From a virus, in the IMG/VR virus record IMGVR_UViG_3300034021_000889, positions 1 through 37,523 of that record: a DNA stretch of 37,523 nt. The stretch is one strand, 5' to 3'. The translations under genes were made by a program, and so were the position numbers. Below, one piece after another: positions 7,087 through 17,500 of the stretch. Below the pieces are notes generated by a model. It was not told the origin of the DNA and ran no database searches. It saw only the letters and a list, made by a program, of their open reading frames with translations. How positions within the stretch are numbered: the first letter of the stretch is position 1; each line of letters opens with the position of its first letter.

Positions 7087-10000
7087 ATGTTTTTCATCCG
7101 CATTGAAGGTCTGAAGGCCGAGCAACTGGCGCTTTTCGGCGGGGCAACACCCGCCTCGAAGCCCCGCCCGACGTCGGCGCCGGCCGGGCAGCTCGACCTC
7201 TTCGGAGGCGACCCGACCCACGGCGGCCACCTGGTCGAGCGCGTGATCTTCACCAAGGCGGGGCACCAGCAGACCTTCCACGTTCTGCCGGTCGAGGCGC
7301 CCAAGGCGAAGCGCAAGGCCAAGCCCGCCATCGGGCCCGACCTGTTCGCCTGGGCAGACCAGGCCACGCCGAGCCAGGTGGCGAGCGCCCTGGTGGACGC
7401 GCACCAGCAGGCGAAGCGTCCCGAGGCGACACCCGAGGACATCGAGCGCCGCGACCAGCTCCTCACGGCCGCGCAGGCACACCAGTCCAACCGGCAGAGC
7501 GAGTCGCCCGAGGTCGCGCCGCTGGCCGATCCGACACCGACTGCAACGCCGGCCGGCACCACGCCCGAAGATGCGCCGGCCGGTACGATCTTCCACGGAT
7601 ACACCTCCGATTACAGCACCCAGATCCAGTGGGCGAAACGCGAGGACGGCCAGTGGTTCCGCCGCGGGCAGGACAAGACGCCGCGTGGATACCGCTGGAG
7701 CGGGTGGGTCAAGGGCGGCCCGCCGAACGAGCGCGCGAGCATCCACGGAAGCGGCAACGTAGGGCCCACGCGCATGGCCCGGCTTCCCCAGGAGGGGGGA
7801 GCCGACGAGGCCATGGCCGGGGCGAAGATCATCCCCAACCGCCACACCAAGACCGGCGAGGCGTTGTGGACGGTCCAACTTCAGGACCGTGTCAGCAGCG
7901 AGACCTACCAGGAGATCCTCGCCCACGCGAAGGGCCTGGGGGGCCGCTACAGCAGCTTCAGGGGCAACGGCGCGATCCCCGGCTTCATCTTCAAGACCGA
8001 GGACGCCGCCAGAGCGTTCACCGGCCAGCAGGCCGAAGAGGAGGAGCAGGAGGCCACCGAGCCGGCCGCGGTCAACCCTCCGGTTTCCCCGGAGAGTTCC
8101 CCGGCCGAGACGCCCGAGGCCAAGCCCGATGCCGTCACGCCGACCGCCGACCAGATCCGCAAGGACCCGACCGACGGTGGGCGCCTCCAACCTCGCAAGA
8201 TCACCGGCAAGGACGGCGTCACCCGGACGTACTACGTCTCCCAGGACGTCGAGGGCGACGTGGCGGCCAAGCTCGCCGCCAATCCCGACTTCCAGCAGTC
8301 GGCCAAGGTCAACCACCGCGACAACCTGGTGTTCGCGATCAAGAAGACGGTCGAGGACATGGCCGCCGACGAGGCCGTGGCCCGCAACGAGCTTGGGCAC
8401 GCCGACGAGCACGCGAAGGGGTGGGGCCTGTTCTACTTCGACGGCCTCGACCAGATCGGACGCCAGAACTTTTTGGAGGCCGTCGCGAGCAAGCTCGCCC
8501 AGAGCGTGCGCGACCAGGAGCCGGCCAACCTCCCGAGCCGCGAGGCAGAGCCGGCGCAACTACCCGACCCGGTCGCAGAGCCCGCGGAGACCGTCAAGTA
8601 CCTGGAGAGCGCGCCCGCAGGCGCCCAGGTGACGCTGGCCCACGACGACGGGCGGCACGTCTGGGAGAAGGGTGAGAAGGGGTGGCGCCCCGAGGGCGCC
8701 CCGGATGGCCCGCCCGTCACCGACGAGGGCCTGGCGCGCGCCGCCCAGGCCGGCGCCGCGGAGATCGTGGACGGCCCTGCACCGGCGGATGCCGCCCCGC
8801 GGCGCACGCTCCAGGAATCCCTGGAGAGTTTCCGGCAGGGGCTCACGTTGACCGAGGACCAGGCCAAGGGAGACTGGACCCCCCAGCGCATGAGCCGCGC
8901 CCACCTGGTAACGAGCATCCTCGACCACTTGTGGAGCGACAAGACCGGGCCCAGCGGAGAGCCGACCGACGACATGCAGGCCGCCATGACCCAGGCGGCC
9001 GAGGCCGAGGCCGACCGCATCATCGCCGAGACGAAGAAGCCCAGGGTCGCGAAGCCCGAGGCTACTGCCAGCGGGCCCAAGGCCAACACCCAGAGCTTCG
9101 GCCGCGACCTCACCCCGAAGCAGCGCAAGGACGCCAACAGCTCCGCCGTCGAGATCATCCAGCGCGCCGTCAGCCAGGGCCGCGAGCTGACCCAGAAGGA
9201 GATGGACGAGGTCGCGCTCTACTCCGGCCGGGGTGGGATCGGCGACTCGCTCAACCAGTACTTCACGCGCCCGGACATCGCCGCGTCCATGTGGGATCTC
9301 CTCGCCCATCACGGCCTCGCGCCGGACGCAAAGGTGCTTGAGCCCGCGTGCGGTTCGGGCGTGTTTATGCAGACCGCCCCCGAGGGCGTGACCATGACCG
9401 CCGTGGAGATCGACCCCGAGGTGGCCCTGGTTGCGTCGAGCCTGCACGGAGCCCGGCACACGGTCCACGCCCAGAGCTTCGAGGAGTTCGCGGTGGCCCG
9501 CGAGCGAGGGGTGGGCGACCGCTTCGACGCGGTCATCACGAACGCGCCGTTCTGCACACGCACCGGCGACGGGGCCCGCATCCACAAGCCCGAGTACACG
9601 AGCGCCGACGCCTATTTCGTGGACACGGCGCTCGACCAGGTGAAGGAGGGCGGTCTCGTTGCGATGATCGTCCACCGCGGCGTCATGTCGAACGACGGCA
9701 TGCAGGAGTTCCGGCGCCGAATCGGAGATCGCGCCGAGCTGGTCGATGCGTTCCGGTTGCCCGTCGAGGCGTTCAAGCACGCCGACACCACCGTCGTTTC
9801 CGACGTGATCATCCTGCGGAAGCGCCCCGAGGTGGTCGCGACCGCGCTCGCCCGCGGCGGCGAGGAAGTCGGGCGAGCCCTCGGGGTGAACGACGAAGAC
9901 CTCATCTACGGCCGCTGGTTCGACGACAAGCCCGACCGCGTCCTGGGGACGGTCGGCAAGGACTGGCGCGGTTCGGATCTCGTCGAGGGCAGCGCCGACG

Positions 10001-13000
10001 CATGCGCGCCGCTCATCCGCGCCCGCGGGGTTGCATCGTGGGCGCACGGCCCGGCCGGCAAGACGATCACGGCCGAGGAGATGGCCGCGCACTCCGACGA
10101 GCGCGTGCGCGCCGCCCTGGACGCCGCGAAGGCCGACGTCGCGATTCCGACGCCGGTGCGCGGCAGCCAGACGGTGATCGCCGGGAAGACGTACATCCTC
10201 ACCCCGGGCGAGAGCGGGGCCCTGCGCTGGCGCCGGCTCGACAGCATCGACGACGCACGCGAACTGCTGCACAGCGGAGACGCGGCCCTCAAGAGTGCCG
10301 GGGATCTTGCGCTGCGGTACGGGGATCTGCGCTCCGCGATGGCCCGAGGCGACTACCTGCGGGCCCGTGGCATCCGCCGCAAGCTCCAGAAGGACCTGAA
10401 CGCCTGGGTCGAGAACTACGGCGTGCCCGCCAGGCACCCCGAGATCAACGCGCTCGCCGGCCAGGACGCGAACATCGCGCACCTGGTCGCCGCGGTGAAT
10501 CCCGACAAGACGATGGCCGACATCCTGACCTCGGACCCGGTCATCCCGCCCGCCGCCACCGGCGACCGGGCGGTCCCGGCGACGAGCGTCAGCGAGGCCG
10601 CCAGCCACCTCGCCACCCACAATCCCGGCCAGCCGATCACGGTCGCCAAGCTCCGCGAAGCGTTCCCGAGCACGGCCGAGGACGATGAGATCGTCGCCGG
10701 CCTGGTGGAGAGCGGCGAGTACGTGGACGCCCGCGGGGCCTTCGGTGTCGAGAGCGACGCGCCTGGTGTCTTGCACGCGGACGACTACGCGAGCGGGGAT
10801 CTCTTCGCTCTGCGCGACCACGAGTTCGAGCAGGCCGCGAGCGAGGACGACGCGACCCGCCAGCGCGCCGAGGCCCGCCTTGCCCTCGTGCAACGCCACA
10901 TCGACGAGCGGTGGCGTCCGCTCGACCAGGTCGAGGTCTCCGTCCGCAGCGGGTGGATTCCGCCCCACGTCATCGAGGCGTGGCTCAACAGCCCCGACGT
11001 GATCGCCGACTGGCACAAGGCCAGTCAGTTCAAGGTCACGGAGGCCGGGGGCGTCTACACGGTCTCCTACTTCGACGAGGCCAAGGGCAAGCGCGTCAAG
11101 CACAGCGGAGAGCCGGACCACGTCCCCGCCCGCAACATCCTGCGCTACATGAACCGCCTACCCCTGCACGGAGAGCGAGCCCGCGACGAGGCCGAGGCTG
11201 AGGACGAGAAGTTCCGCTCGTGGCTCGCCTCTTCGGACCTCCGAGGGGACGTCGAGGAGATTTACAACCGCCGCTTCACCGGGCAGGTCCCGAGGCGTTT
11301 GAACAGCACGCCGATGAAGATCGACGGGTTGCAGAAGGAGTTGTGGCCCTACCACTACGAACAGATCCGATGGAACACAGACCGCCGGGGCGGGATCGTC
11401 GCGATGGACGTCGGACTGGGCAAGACGTTCAACACCATCGCAACCGCGCGCCAGATGCGCGTCACAGGCCAGGCCCGCAAGGTGGCCGTCACCTGCCCGA
11501 AGTCGGTGATCATCAACTGGAGCAAGGAGATCGAGGACCTGCACCCGGGCGCGAAGGTCATGATCGTGGGGGCGACGAGCAAGGAGAAACCCAAGAAGAC
11601 CTGGCGCGACCCCACCGTGCCCGAGTACGTGGCCGTCACCGACAACGACGAGACCTTGACGAAGAAGCTCGCCGACATCGCCGCCAACGACTACGACCTC
11701 GTTCTCTTCACCTACGAAGCGCAGGCCCGCATCCCCGTCCGCGACGACAACGTCACGCGCTTCGAGGGCGATGATTTCTGGTCTCGACGAGCGTCGAAGT
11801 TGAGCGACAGCGAGGCCACGGTCGCCCAGTCCGCCGAGACCCGCCAGAAGAAGCTCGCCCAGGCGCTCGCCTCCTACCAAGCCGAGCGCGCCAAGCTCGG
11901 TTTCAACGTGAAGCAGTCCATCATCCACTGGGAGGATCTGGGCATCGACACGATGTTCGTGGACGAGGCCCACAACTTCGCCAACCTCGGGAGCCCGCGC
12001 TCCCGAGGAGGGCAGGTCAAGATGATGGGGAGCAGCTCCGACAACGTGAAGCGGGCTCACGACCTGCAATTGAAGGCCGCTCTGGTGCGCGAGCGCCGCA
12101 AGCCCGACGAGACCGACGACGCCTACCAGCGCCGCATGGACGAGAACAAGGAGCAGGGCCTCGGCGTCAACGGCAACGGCGTCTTCATGCTGACCGCGAC
12201 GCCTGCGAAGAACAGCCCGATGGACGTCTACCACCTCATGCTCCAGGCCACCCCGCAGGTCTGGCGCGAGGTCGGCGTGCGCAACCTCGAAGAGTTCATC
12301 GACCGCTACGTGGACATCGAGGAGCGGCCGATCATCAACACCGAGCAGAAGGCCGAGATGGCGAACTGCGCGGTCGGATTCAAGAACCTCATCGAATTGC
12401 GCGCGGTCATGGAGCGCGGACTGAGGCGCCGCACCGCCAAAGAGGTCAACCTCAAGGTGCCGCAGACCGAGCGCGAGGAGCACCTCGTGGACATGACGCC
12501 GCAGCAGCACAAGGCGTTCCGCGACATCCGCGACGAGTTCGAGCGCCGCAAGCTCGACAAGGACGAGCGGGTCGCCAATTCCGCGACCCTTTGGCTTCTG
12601 CACCAGCTCAACGCCGCCGGCACCGATCTGTCCCTACTCTCCGATGAGCACCCAGAGCACGCGGGCGAGTGGCGGCACAGCCCGAAGTACCACGAGGCCG
12701 TGGGCACCATCGTGAAGAACCTCAAGAGCGGGCGTGGCGGCCAGGTCGTATTCATCGACCGCAACGCCAGCCACACGCACATGAAGAATCTCCTGGTGGA
12801 GGCAGGCATCCCCGAGAGCGAAATCGAGATCCTGAACGCCACGACCGCGGCCGACGCGGACAAGCGGTACGCGGTCAGCGAACGCTTCAACCTGGGCAAG
12901 ACCCGGGTCGTCATCGGGAACACCGGGACGATGGGCGAGGGCGTCAACCTCCAGAAGAACACGAGCGATCTGCACCACCTCGACCTACCGTGGAGCCCCG

Positions 13001-14214
13001 GCAAGTACCACCAGCGCGAGGGCCGCGCCGTCCGACAAGGCAACAAGTACGGCAAGGTGCGGATTCACACCTACTTCTCGAAGCGCAGCTTCGACAGCTA
13101 CCGCCACGCCATCTTGAGCGGCAAGCAGGGGTGGGTCTCGAACCTGTACAGCGGAGGCGATTACGCGGAGAACACCGAGGAGGGGGAGGACTTCAGCCCC
13201 GAAGAGTTGCAGATCATGTTGGCCGACGACCCCGACGAGGCCCGCAAGGTCTTCGAGGCGAACAAGGGGGCCCGCGTGGCCGCCCTCCAGGATGCGGCCC
13301 GCGCGAAGGCCATGCGCGACTGGCAGGGAGTCATCAAGCGCCGCAGCGCGCTGGCGAAGATGGCCGACAAGACCAGTCACGCGGCCCGGCGCCTCGAAGA
13401 CACCATCCGCCTCGACACCGCGCGACTGAAGCGGGTGACGGAGTTGCCCAAGCCGCTGCGCGCCGCGCTCGACTCCGACCTCCCATGCGTCGCCGTGCCC
13501 ACCACCGGGGCGATCATCAAGGTCGGCGACGTCATCCTCCCGAAGAACGGCAACGTGCTCGAAGACGCGCACGTCGTAACCGACGTGGACCCAGTCAAGG
13601 GCGCGGTCTCGATTCGACCGTTCGGCCGCAAGCGCCCCGCCTACTACGGCAAGCACACTCTCACAGCGGCCGAATTGCCGGCCTACGTCCACCACGAGGG
13701 CCCGGAGACGGAGGCGGACGCTTACAGGCCGCAGGTCCGGGAGAAGCTCGCCGCTGCGGCGAAGTTCCCGACGCTGGCCGGGCACGACCTCGCAGAGATG
13801 CGAGACTGGCCGGAGGCGATCCGGCGCGAGTTCGAGCCCGAGGCCCGACAGATCGCCGCCGCCGCCGTCTCGCACGTCAACCCATACGGCCACGTTTTCG
13901 TGCGCCATGGCGACACAGTGAAGGCTGTCCGCGGCGACAGCCCGGAGGCCAAGAACGCCGCCCCCCTTCTACCGTGGGGCGAAGACCGCGAGGCCATCCT
14001 GCGGGGCCTGGTGACTCACCTGCGCACCGAGGGCAAGAAGCAGGTGGTCACGCAGGGCAAGCGCGGCTCCATGAATTACACCGGGCGCTACGAGTACCAG
14101 CCGAGCTACGAATGGAAAAATGCTCACGCCCGCGTCGTCGGCGGGCGGGGAGACGACTACGGGCTTGAGCAGGAGGCCATCAGGCGCATCCACCAGGAGG
14201 ACCAGGCGAAATGA
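7087..14214 (+). CDS. Giant DNA adenine methylase - SNF2 helicase fusion (DarB-like polyvalent protein)
   Basis: This is a 2375-aa protein, or 2385 aa if it starts at ATG 7057. In order it carries QLALF (13-17) and QLDLF (35-39), which resemble beta-clamp binding motifs; shared-module copies at 42-66 and, more diverged, 360-384; and a domain of the form seen in other phage/plasmid methylase fusions at about 248-313 (A-K-x-L-G-G-x-Y-S-S-F). A class I SAM methyltransferase follows at about 712-915, with motif I VLEPACGSG at 750-758 and motif IV NAPF at 819-822, where NPPF/Y is usual. A helicase follows with Walker A GLGKT at 1443-1447, DEAH at 1626-1629, TATP at 1703-1706 and motif VI REGRAVRQG ending at 1985. 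Related phage P1 DarB protects phage DNA against restriction in cis after injection; the same role is inferred here. The stop overlaps the next start (ATGA). Confidence 0.88.
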   Translation: MFFIRIEGLKAEQLALFGGATPASKPRPTSAPAGQLDLFGGDPTHGGHLVERVIFTKAGHQQTFHVLPVEAPKAKRKAKPAIGPDLFAWADQATPSQVASALVDAHQQAKRPEATPEDIERRDQLLTAAQAHQSNRQSESPEVAPLADPTPTATPAGTTPEDAPAGTIFHGYTSDYSTQIQWAKREDGQWFRRGQDKTPRGYRWSGWVKGGPPNERASIHGSGNVGPTRMARLPQEGGADEAMAGAKIIPNRHTKTGEALWTVQLQDRVSSETYQEILAHAKGLGGRYSSFRGNGAIPGFIFKTEDAARAFTGQQAEEEEQEATEPAAVNPPVSPESSPAETPEAKPDAVTPTADQIRKDPTDGGRLQPRKITGKDGVTRTYYVSQDVEGDVAAKLAANPDFQQSAKVNHRDNLVFAIKKTVEDMAADEAVARNELGHADEHAKGWGLFYFDGLDQIGRQNFLEAVASKLAQSVRDQEPANLPSREAEPAQLPDPVAEPAETVKYLESAPAGAQVTLAHDDGRHVWEKGEKGWRPEGAPDGPPVTDEGLARAAQAGAAEIVDGPAPADAAPRRTLQESLESFRQGLTLTEDQAKGDWTPQRMSRAHLVTSILDHLWSDKTGPSGEPTDDMQAAMTQAAEAEADRIIAETKKPRVAKPEATASGPKANTQSFGRDLTPKQRKDANSSAVEIIQRAVSQGRELTQKEMDEVALYSGRGGIGDSLNQYFTRPDIAASMWDLLAHHGLAPDAKVLEPACGSGVFMQTAPEGVTMTAVEIDPEVALVASSLHGARHTVHAQSFEEFAVARERGVGDRFDAVITNAPFCTRTGDGARIHKPEYTSADAYFVDTALDQVKEGGLVAMIVHRGVMSNDGMQEFRRRIGDRAELVDAFRLPVEAFKHADTTVVSDVIILRKRPEVVATALARGGEEVGRALGVNDEDLIYGRWFDDKPDRVLGTVGKDWRGSDLVEGSADACAPLIRARGVASWAHGPAGKTITAEEMAAHSDERVRAALDAAKADVAIPTPVRGSQTVIAGKTYILTPGESGALRWRRLDSIDDARELLHSGDAALKSAGDLALRYGDLRSAMARGDYLRARGIRRKLQKDLNAWVENYGVPARHPEINALAGQDANIAHLVAAVNPDKTMADILTSDPVIPPAATGDRAVPATSVSEAASHLATHNPGQPITVAKLREAFPSTAEDDEIVAGLVESGEYVDARGAFGVESDAPGVLHADDYASGDLFALRDHEFEQAASEDDATRQRAEARLALVQRHIDERWRPLDQVEVSVRSGWIPPHVIEAWLNSPDVIADWHKASQFKVTEAGGVYTVSYFDEAKGKRVKHSGEPDHVPARNILRYMNRLPLHGERARDEAEAEDEKFRSWLASSDLRGDVEEIYNRRFTGQVPRRLNSTPMKIDGLQKELWPYHYEQIRWNTDRRGGIVAMDVGLGKTFNTIATARQMRVTGQARKVAVTCPKSVIINWSKEIEDLHPGAKVMIVGATSKEKPKKTWRDPTVPEYVAVTDNDETLTKKLADIAANDYDLVLFTYEAQARIPVRDDNVTRFEGDDFWSRRASKLSDSEATVAQSAETRQKKLAQALASYQAERAKLGFNVKQSIIHWEDLGIDTMFVDEAHNFANLGSPRSRGGQVKMMGSSSDNVKRAHDLQLKAALVRERRKPDETDDAYQRRMDENKEQGLGVNGNGVFMLTATPAKNSPMDVYHLMLQATPQVWREVGVRNLEEFIDRYVDIEERPIINTEQKAEMANCAVGFKNLIELRAVMERGLRRRTAKEVNLKVPQTEREEHLVDMTPQQHKAFRDIRDEFERRKLDKDERVANSATLWLLHQLNAAGTDLSLLSDEHPEHAGEWRHSPKYHEAVGTIVKNLKSGRGGQVVFIDRNASHTHMKNLLVEAGIPESEIEILNATTAADADKRYAVSERFNLGKTRVVIGNTGTMGEGVNLQKNTSDLHHLDLPWSPGKYHQREGRAVRQGNKYGKVRIHTYFSKRSFDSYRHAILSGKQGWVSNLYSGGDYAENTEEGEDFSPEELQIMLADDPDEARKVFEANKGARVAALQDAARAKAMRDWQGVIKRRSALAKMADKTSHAARRLEDTIRLDTARLKRVTELPKPLRAALDSDLPCVAVPTTGAIIKVGDVILPKNGNVLEDAHVVTDVDPVKGAVSIRPFGRKRPAYYGKHTLTAAELPAYVHHEGPETEADAYRPQVREKLAAAAKFPTLAGHDLAEMRDWPEAIRREFEPEARQIAAAAVSHVNPYGHVFVRHGDTVKAVRGDSPEAKNAAPLLPWGEDREAILRGLVTHLRTEGKKQVVTQGKRGSMNYTGRYEYQPSYEWKNAHARVVGGRGDDYGLEQEAIRRIHQEDQAK

Positions 14215-14531
14215 CCCCCACGAAGGAGTCCGCGACCATCCTGGTGCAGATGCTTCAGACGCACCCGGCCTACTACCTGAACTTCGGGCCCTACTGGTGG
14301 ATCGTGAAGCGGTGGTTGCTGCGCCTGGGGTTTACGCGCGCCAACACCCGCCACCTGGGAACGTACACGGACCCGCAGGCCCGCGCCTGGTACACCGACC
14401 GGCCGTTTCTCAGCGCCATCGAGCAGGCGTTCGCCTACCAGGCCGAGCGCGCCCAGAACTGCCCCGGCTCGCCGTTCTGCCAGACGCCAGACGGTGAGGA
14501 CTACATCCTGGAAGACCAGGACGCCGAATGA
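14211..14531 (+). CDS. Small hypothetical protein (106 aa)
   Basis: I do not recognise this protein. It overlaps the preceding stop and the following start by ATGA on both sides, so it is very probably translated as part of a coupled set with the two giant genes. It is rich in aromatic residues in the first half (YYLNFGPYWWIVKRWLLRLGF, residues 21-41) and ends acidic (EDYILEDQDAE). The aromatic stretch is not long or apolar enough to be a clear membrane segment. A C-x4-F-C pair (NCPGSPFC) is present near residue 85. No enzyme motif is visible. Confidence 0.65.
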   Translation: MTPTKESATILVQMLQTHPAYYLNFGPYWWIVKRWLLRLGFTRANTRHLGTYTDPQARAWYTDRPFLSAIEQAFAYQAERAQNCPGSPFCQTPDGEDYILEDQDAE

Positions 14532-17500
14532 ACCCCGCCGCCCTGTTGCTCCAGCTCCAAGCCAACCGGGAAGCCGGCAAGGCCATCGACCGCAGCGACA
14601 CCGCGACCGCATCCCTGCTTCCCGCGCTGGACGCCGCCGGTGACATCGACCACGGCGGGCGGCTCCACGCCGAGATGCGAACGGACAAGCGCGGGCGGAC
14701 CCAGCATCGGCACGTCCGATGGGAGGAATTGAAGGGCGAAGACCTGGTTCACCAGGGCTACGTCAAGGCAGGCAGCCCCGCCGCGTTCGAGGCCCTGGGG
14801 GGGGACGAGTTCGCCGATCCGTCATGCGCGCGGTGCGGGGCACGGATCAAGCACGCCTACCTGACCAACCACGGGCCCCTGGGGGGCGACTGCCTGGCGA
14901 CGTTGACTGGCGACGACAGTTCGCGCGCCGCGGCGCGCCGGTTCGTGGAGAAGCTCGACAAGGCGCAGGACAGCGCCCACCGGAGCAAGCGTACCCTGGC
15001 CGTTCTGACACTCAGCTTCGACCAGCACGCCGGCCAGATTCGTGCCGACTTCCAGCTCACCAACGGCCGCCCGTGGTACGGCGCCGCTGGTGACGCTCGC
15101 CACGCGGTCATGTTCCACGCCGCCGCTTCCCAGTGGGCCGAGGCCCGAGGCTTGGAGGTGGACGAGCATCTCTCCGGGGACGAGAGCGCGCTCGCCGCCG
15201 CCAAGCGCATCGCCAGGGAGCGCCGGGCCGAGTTACAGGCCCGTGCCACCAGCAAGGCCGAGCAGGAAGTAGCCCGCATCCGCAGCGAGTCCCTCCGCCG
15301 CCTAGACGGCGTCCTGGCATTCCTGAAAGCGCCGCAGAACTACCGCCGGGCGCCCGTCGAAGCCGACTGGTTTTTCGGGCCCCTGAAAGCCCAGGCGGCA
15401 GACGCGATCCGAGAGCAGGTTGGCTTCCGCGTTCGCAGGTTCCGCAACAGTCGCGGCGACGAACTGACGGAGGTGTCCGCGCGTCAACAGGGGCGCGGCC
15501 CCATCGTCGGCATGTTCCCGCCCGACGACTACGACGACCTCATCGACCGAATCCAGAGCGCAGGCTTTGAGGTGGAGAGCCAGGAAGCCGCCAAGGCCCT
15601 GCCGCTCGACCCCCCGCCGCAGGTCCGCCGGCCGCAGGAGCACCACCACCACGGCAGCGTGAAGGTGCCGGGTCTGCCGACGGTGGACGTCGAGACGCCC
15701 GAGGGCACCGTGCGCCGGGGAAAGGGCAAGGACGGGGAGCCGTGGGCCGTGCTCATGCCCGCGCACTACGGCGAGTTTCGCGGCACGCTGGGCGTGGACG
15801 GCGACGCCGTGGACGTGTTCGTGGGCCCCGAGCGCGACGCGCCGACCGCGTGGGTCATCCGCGCGAAGGACCCGACGACAGGACGCTACGACGAGGACAA
15901 GGTCATGGTGGGGTTCGCCACCCGCACCGAGGCCATTCGCACCTTCCGCGCCTCGTACAACGTGCGCGGCGTGCTGGGCGAGGTCACGGGCGTCCCGGTC
16001 GCCCGTCTTGGGGCGCTCCTCGCCGATGCGAGGCACCGCGGTCTCCCGCTCAACATGCACAAGGCCGAGAGCCGCGAGCCGCCGCCGGCCGGGCCCGACT
16101 CTTCCCTGGACGACGCCTGGCGACGCCTGGAGCATGTCCGCCAGCAGATCGCCGAGCTGGCCGACACGCACGAGGGGGGGAAAGCCATCGACAAGAAGGA
16201 CACCGCCACCACGAGCATGTTCGACCTCATGGGCGTGGGCGATCCGAGCCACGCCGGCCGACTTCACGAGGAGACCCGGACGGACGCGACCGGGCGCACC
16301 CAGAAGCGGTGGATCGCGTCGCAAGAGGCGGAGCCCGAAGGCACCATCCGGCATGGCGACCTTGTTTCGCGCCCCGCCACGGTGCGAAGTGAGCACGGCG
16401 AAATGATGGGCGGTTCTGGCAACGCCTACACCCCAGACGGCGAGGCGTTGATCGCGCTCCCGCAACCGGGATTCGTGATCGGTGACGTGGAGATCGACGC
16501 AGCGCACCGTGGAAAGGGCCACGGACAGGCCCTCTATCTCCGGGCGATGGCCGAGCACGGGAGGCTCTACTCCTCGTGGCCAGTGAGTAAGGATGCGTTT
16601 CGCGTTCACGACGCCCTCGTCCGCAAGGGTCTGGCCACGCGCCGCAACGTCGAGACCGACGGCACCACGTTCACCGTTCTGGAGCCGACTGGGCAAGCCA
16701 CGACGCCGCCCGAGGGTCTGGTGCAGATCGGCGAGCGAGCGCCCCGCGGGCGCGCGCCGACGCCCACGACCCCAGGCATGCGCGCCCAGGGCCGTCTCGA
16801 CGGACTGGGCCACGAGCCGAGCCCGCCGCCGGCTCACCCCGAGCCGTCTCTGCGCGACTACGACACGATCCTGGTGAACAGCTCCGCCGGCAAAGACAGC
16901 CAGGCGATGCTCGACTACGTCGTCGCGAAGGCGCGCGCCGAGGGTGTGCTCGACCGCGTCGTCGTCGTGCATGCCGATCTGGGCAGGGTCGAATGGGAAG
17001 GCACACGCGAGCTGGCCGAGGCGCAGGCCAAGCACTACGGACTGCGCTTCGAGGTGGTGACGAAGACCAAGGGCGACCTCATCGAGCAGATCGACCAGCG
17101 CGCCGTGGACCTTCAGCAGCGCAGTCACGACGCGGCCACCCTCGCCGCGGCCGGGTTTCGCACTTGGGGCGATCTGGCGGGGGCGAGCGCCGAGACACTG
17201 GCCGGGCTGATCGGCAAGGCCCAGGCGGACGCAGCGCAGCCGACCGAGGAGCGAGCTGCCAAGCTCAAGCAGGCCGCAGAGCGCAAGCTCAAGGGCGGCA
17301 AGGCCGCGACAGACCCGGTGGACTTCGGCAAGGAGATCGCGTGGCCGTCGAGCGCGTCGCGCTACTGCACCTCCGACCACAAGCGCGGTCCCATCCGCAC
17401 GCTCATGACGCGCCTGACCAGCGAGTTCGACCGCAAGGGCGCGCCGGTGCGCATCCTGAACTGTATGGGCCTGCGGGGCGACGAGAGCAGCAACCGCGCC

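Noticed and set aside
8560-11121. An 853-codon open frame on the - strand
   Set aside because: It is antisense to the methylase part of the giant fusion; no domain is recognisable in it.
15637-15655. His-rich stretch EHHHHGS suggesting an engineered tag
   Set aside because: Four His in a natural linker of a phage protein are not evidence of cloning; no vector sequence is nearby.
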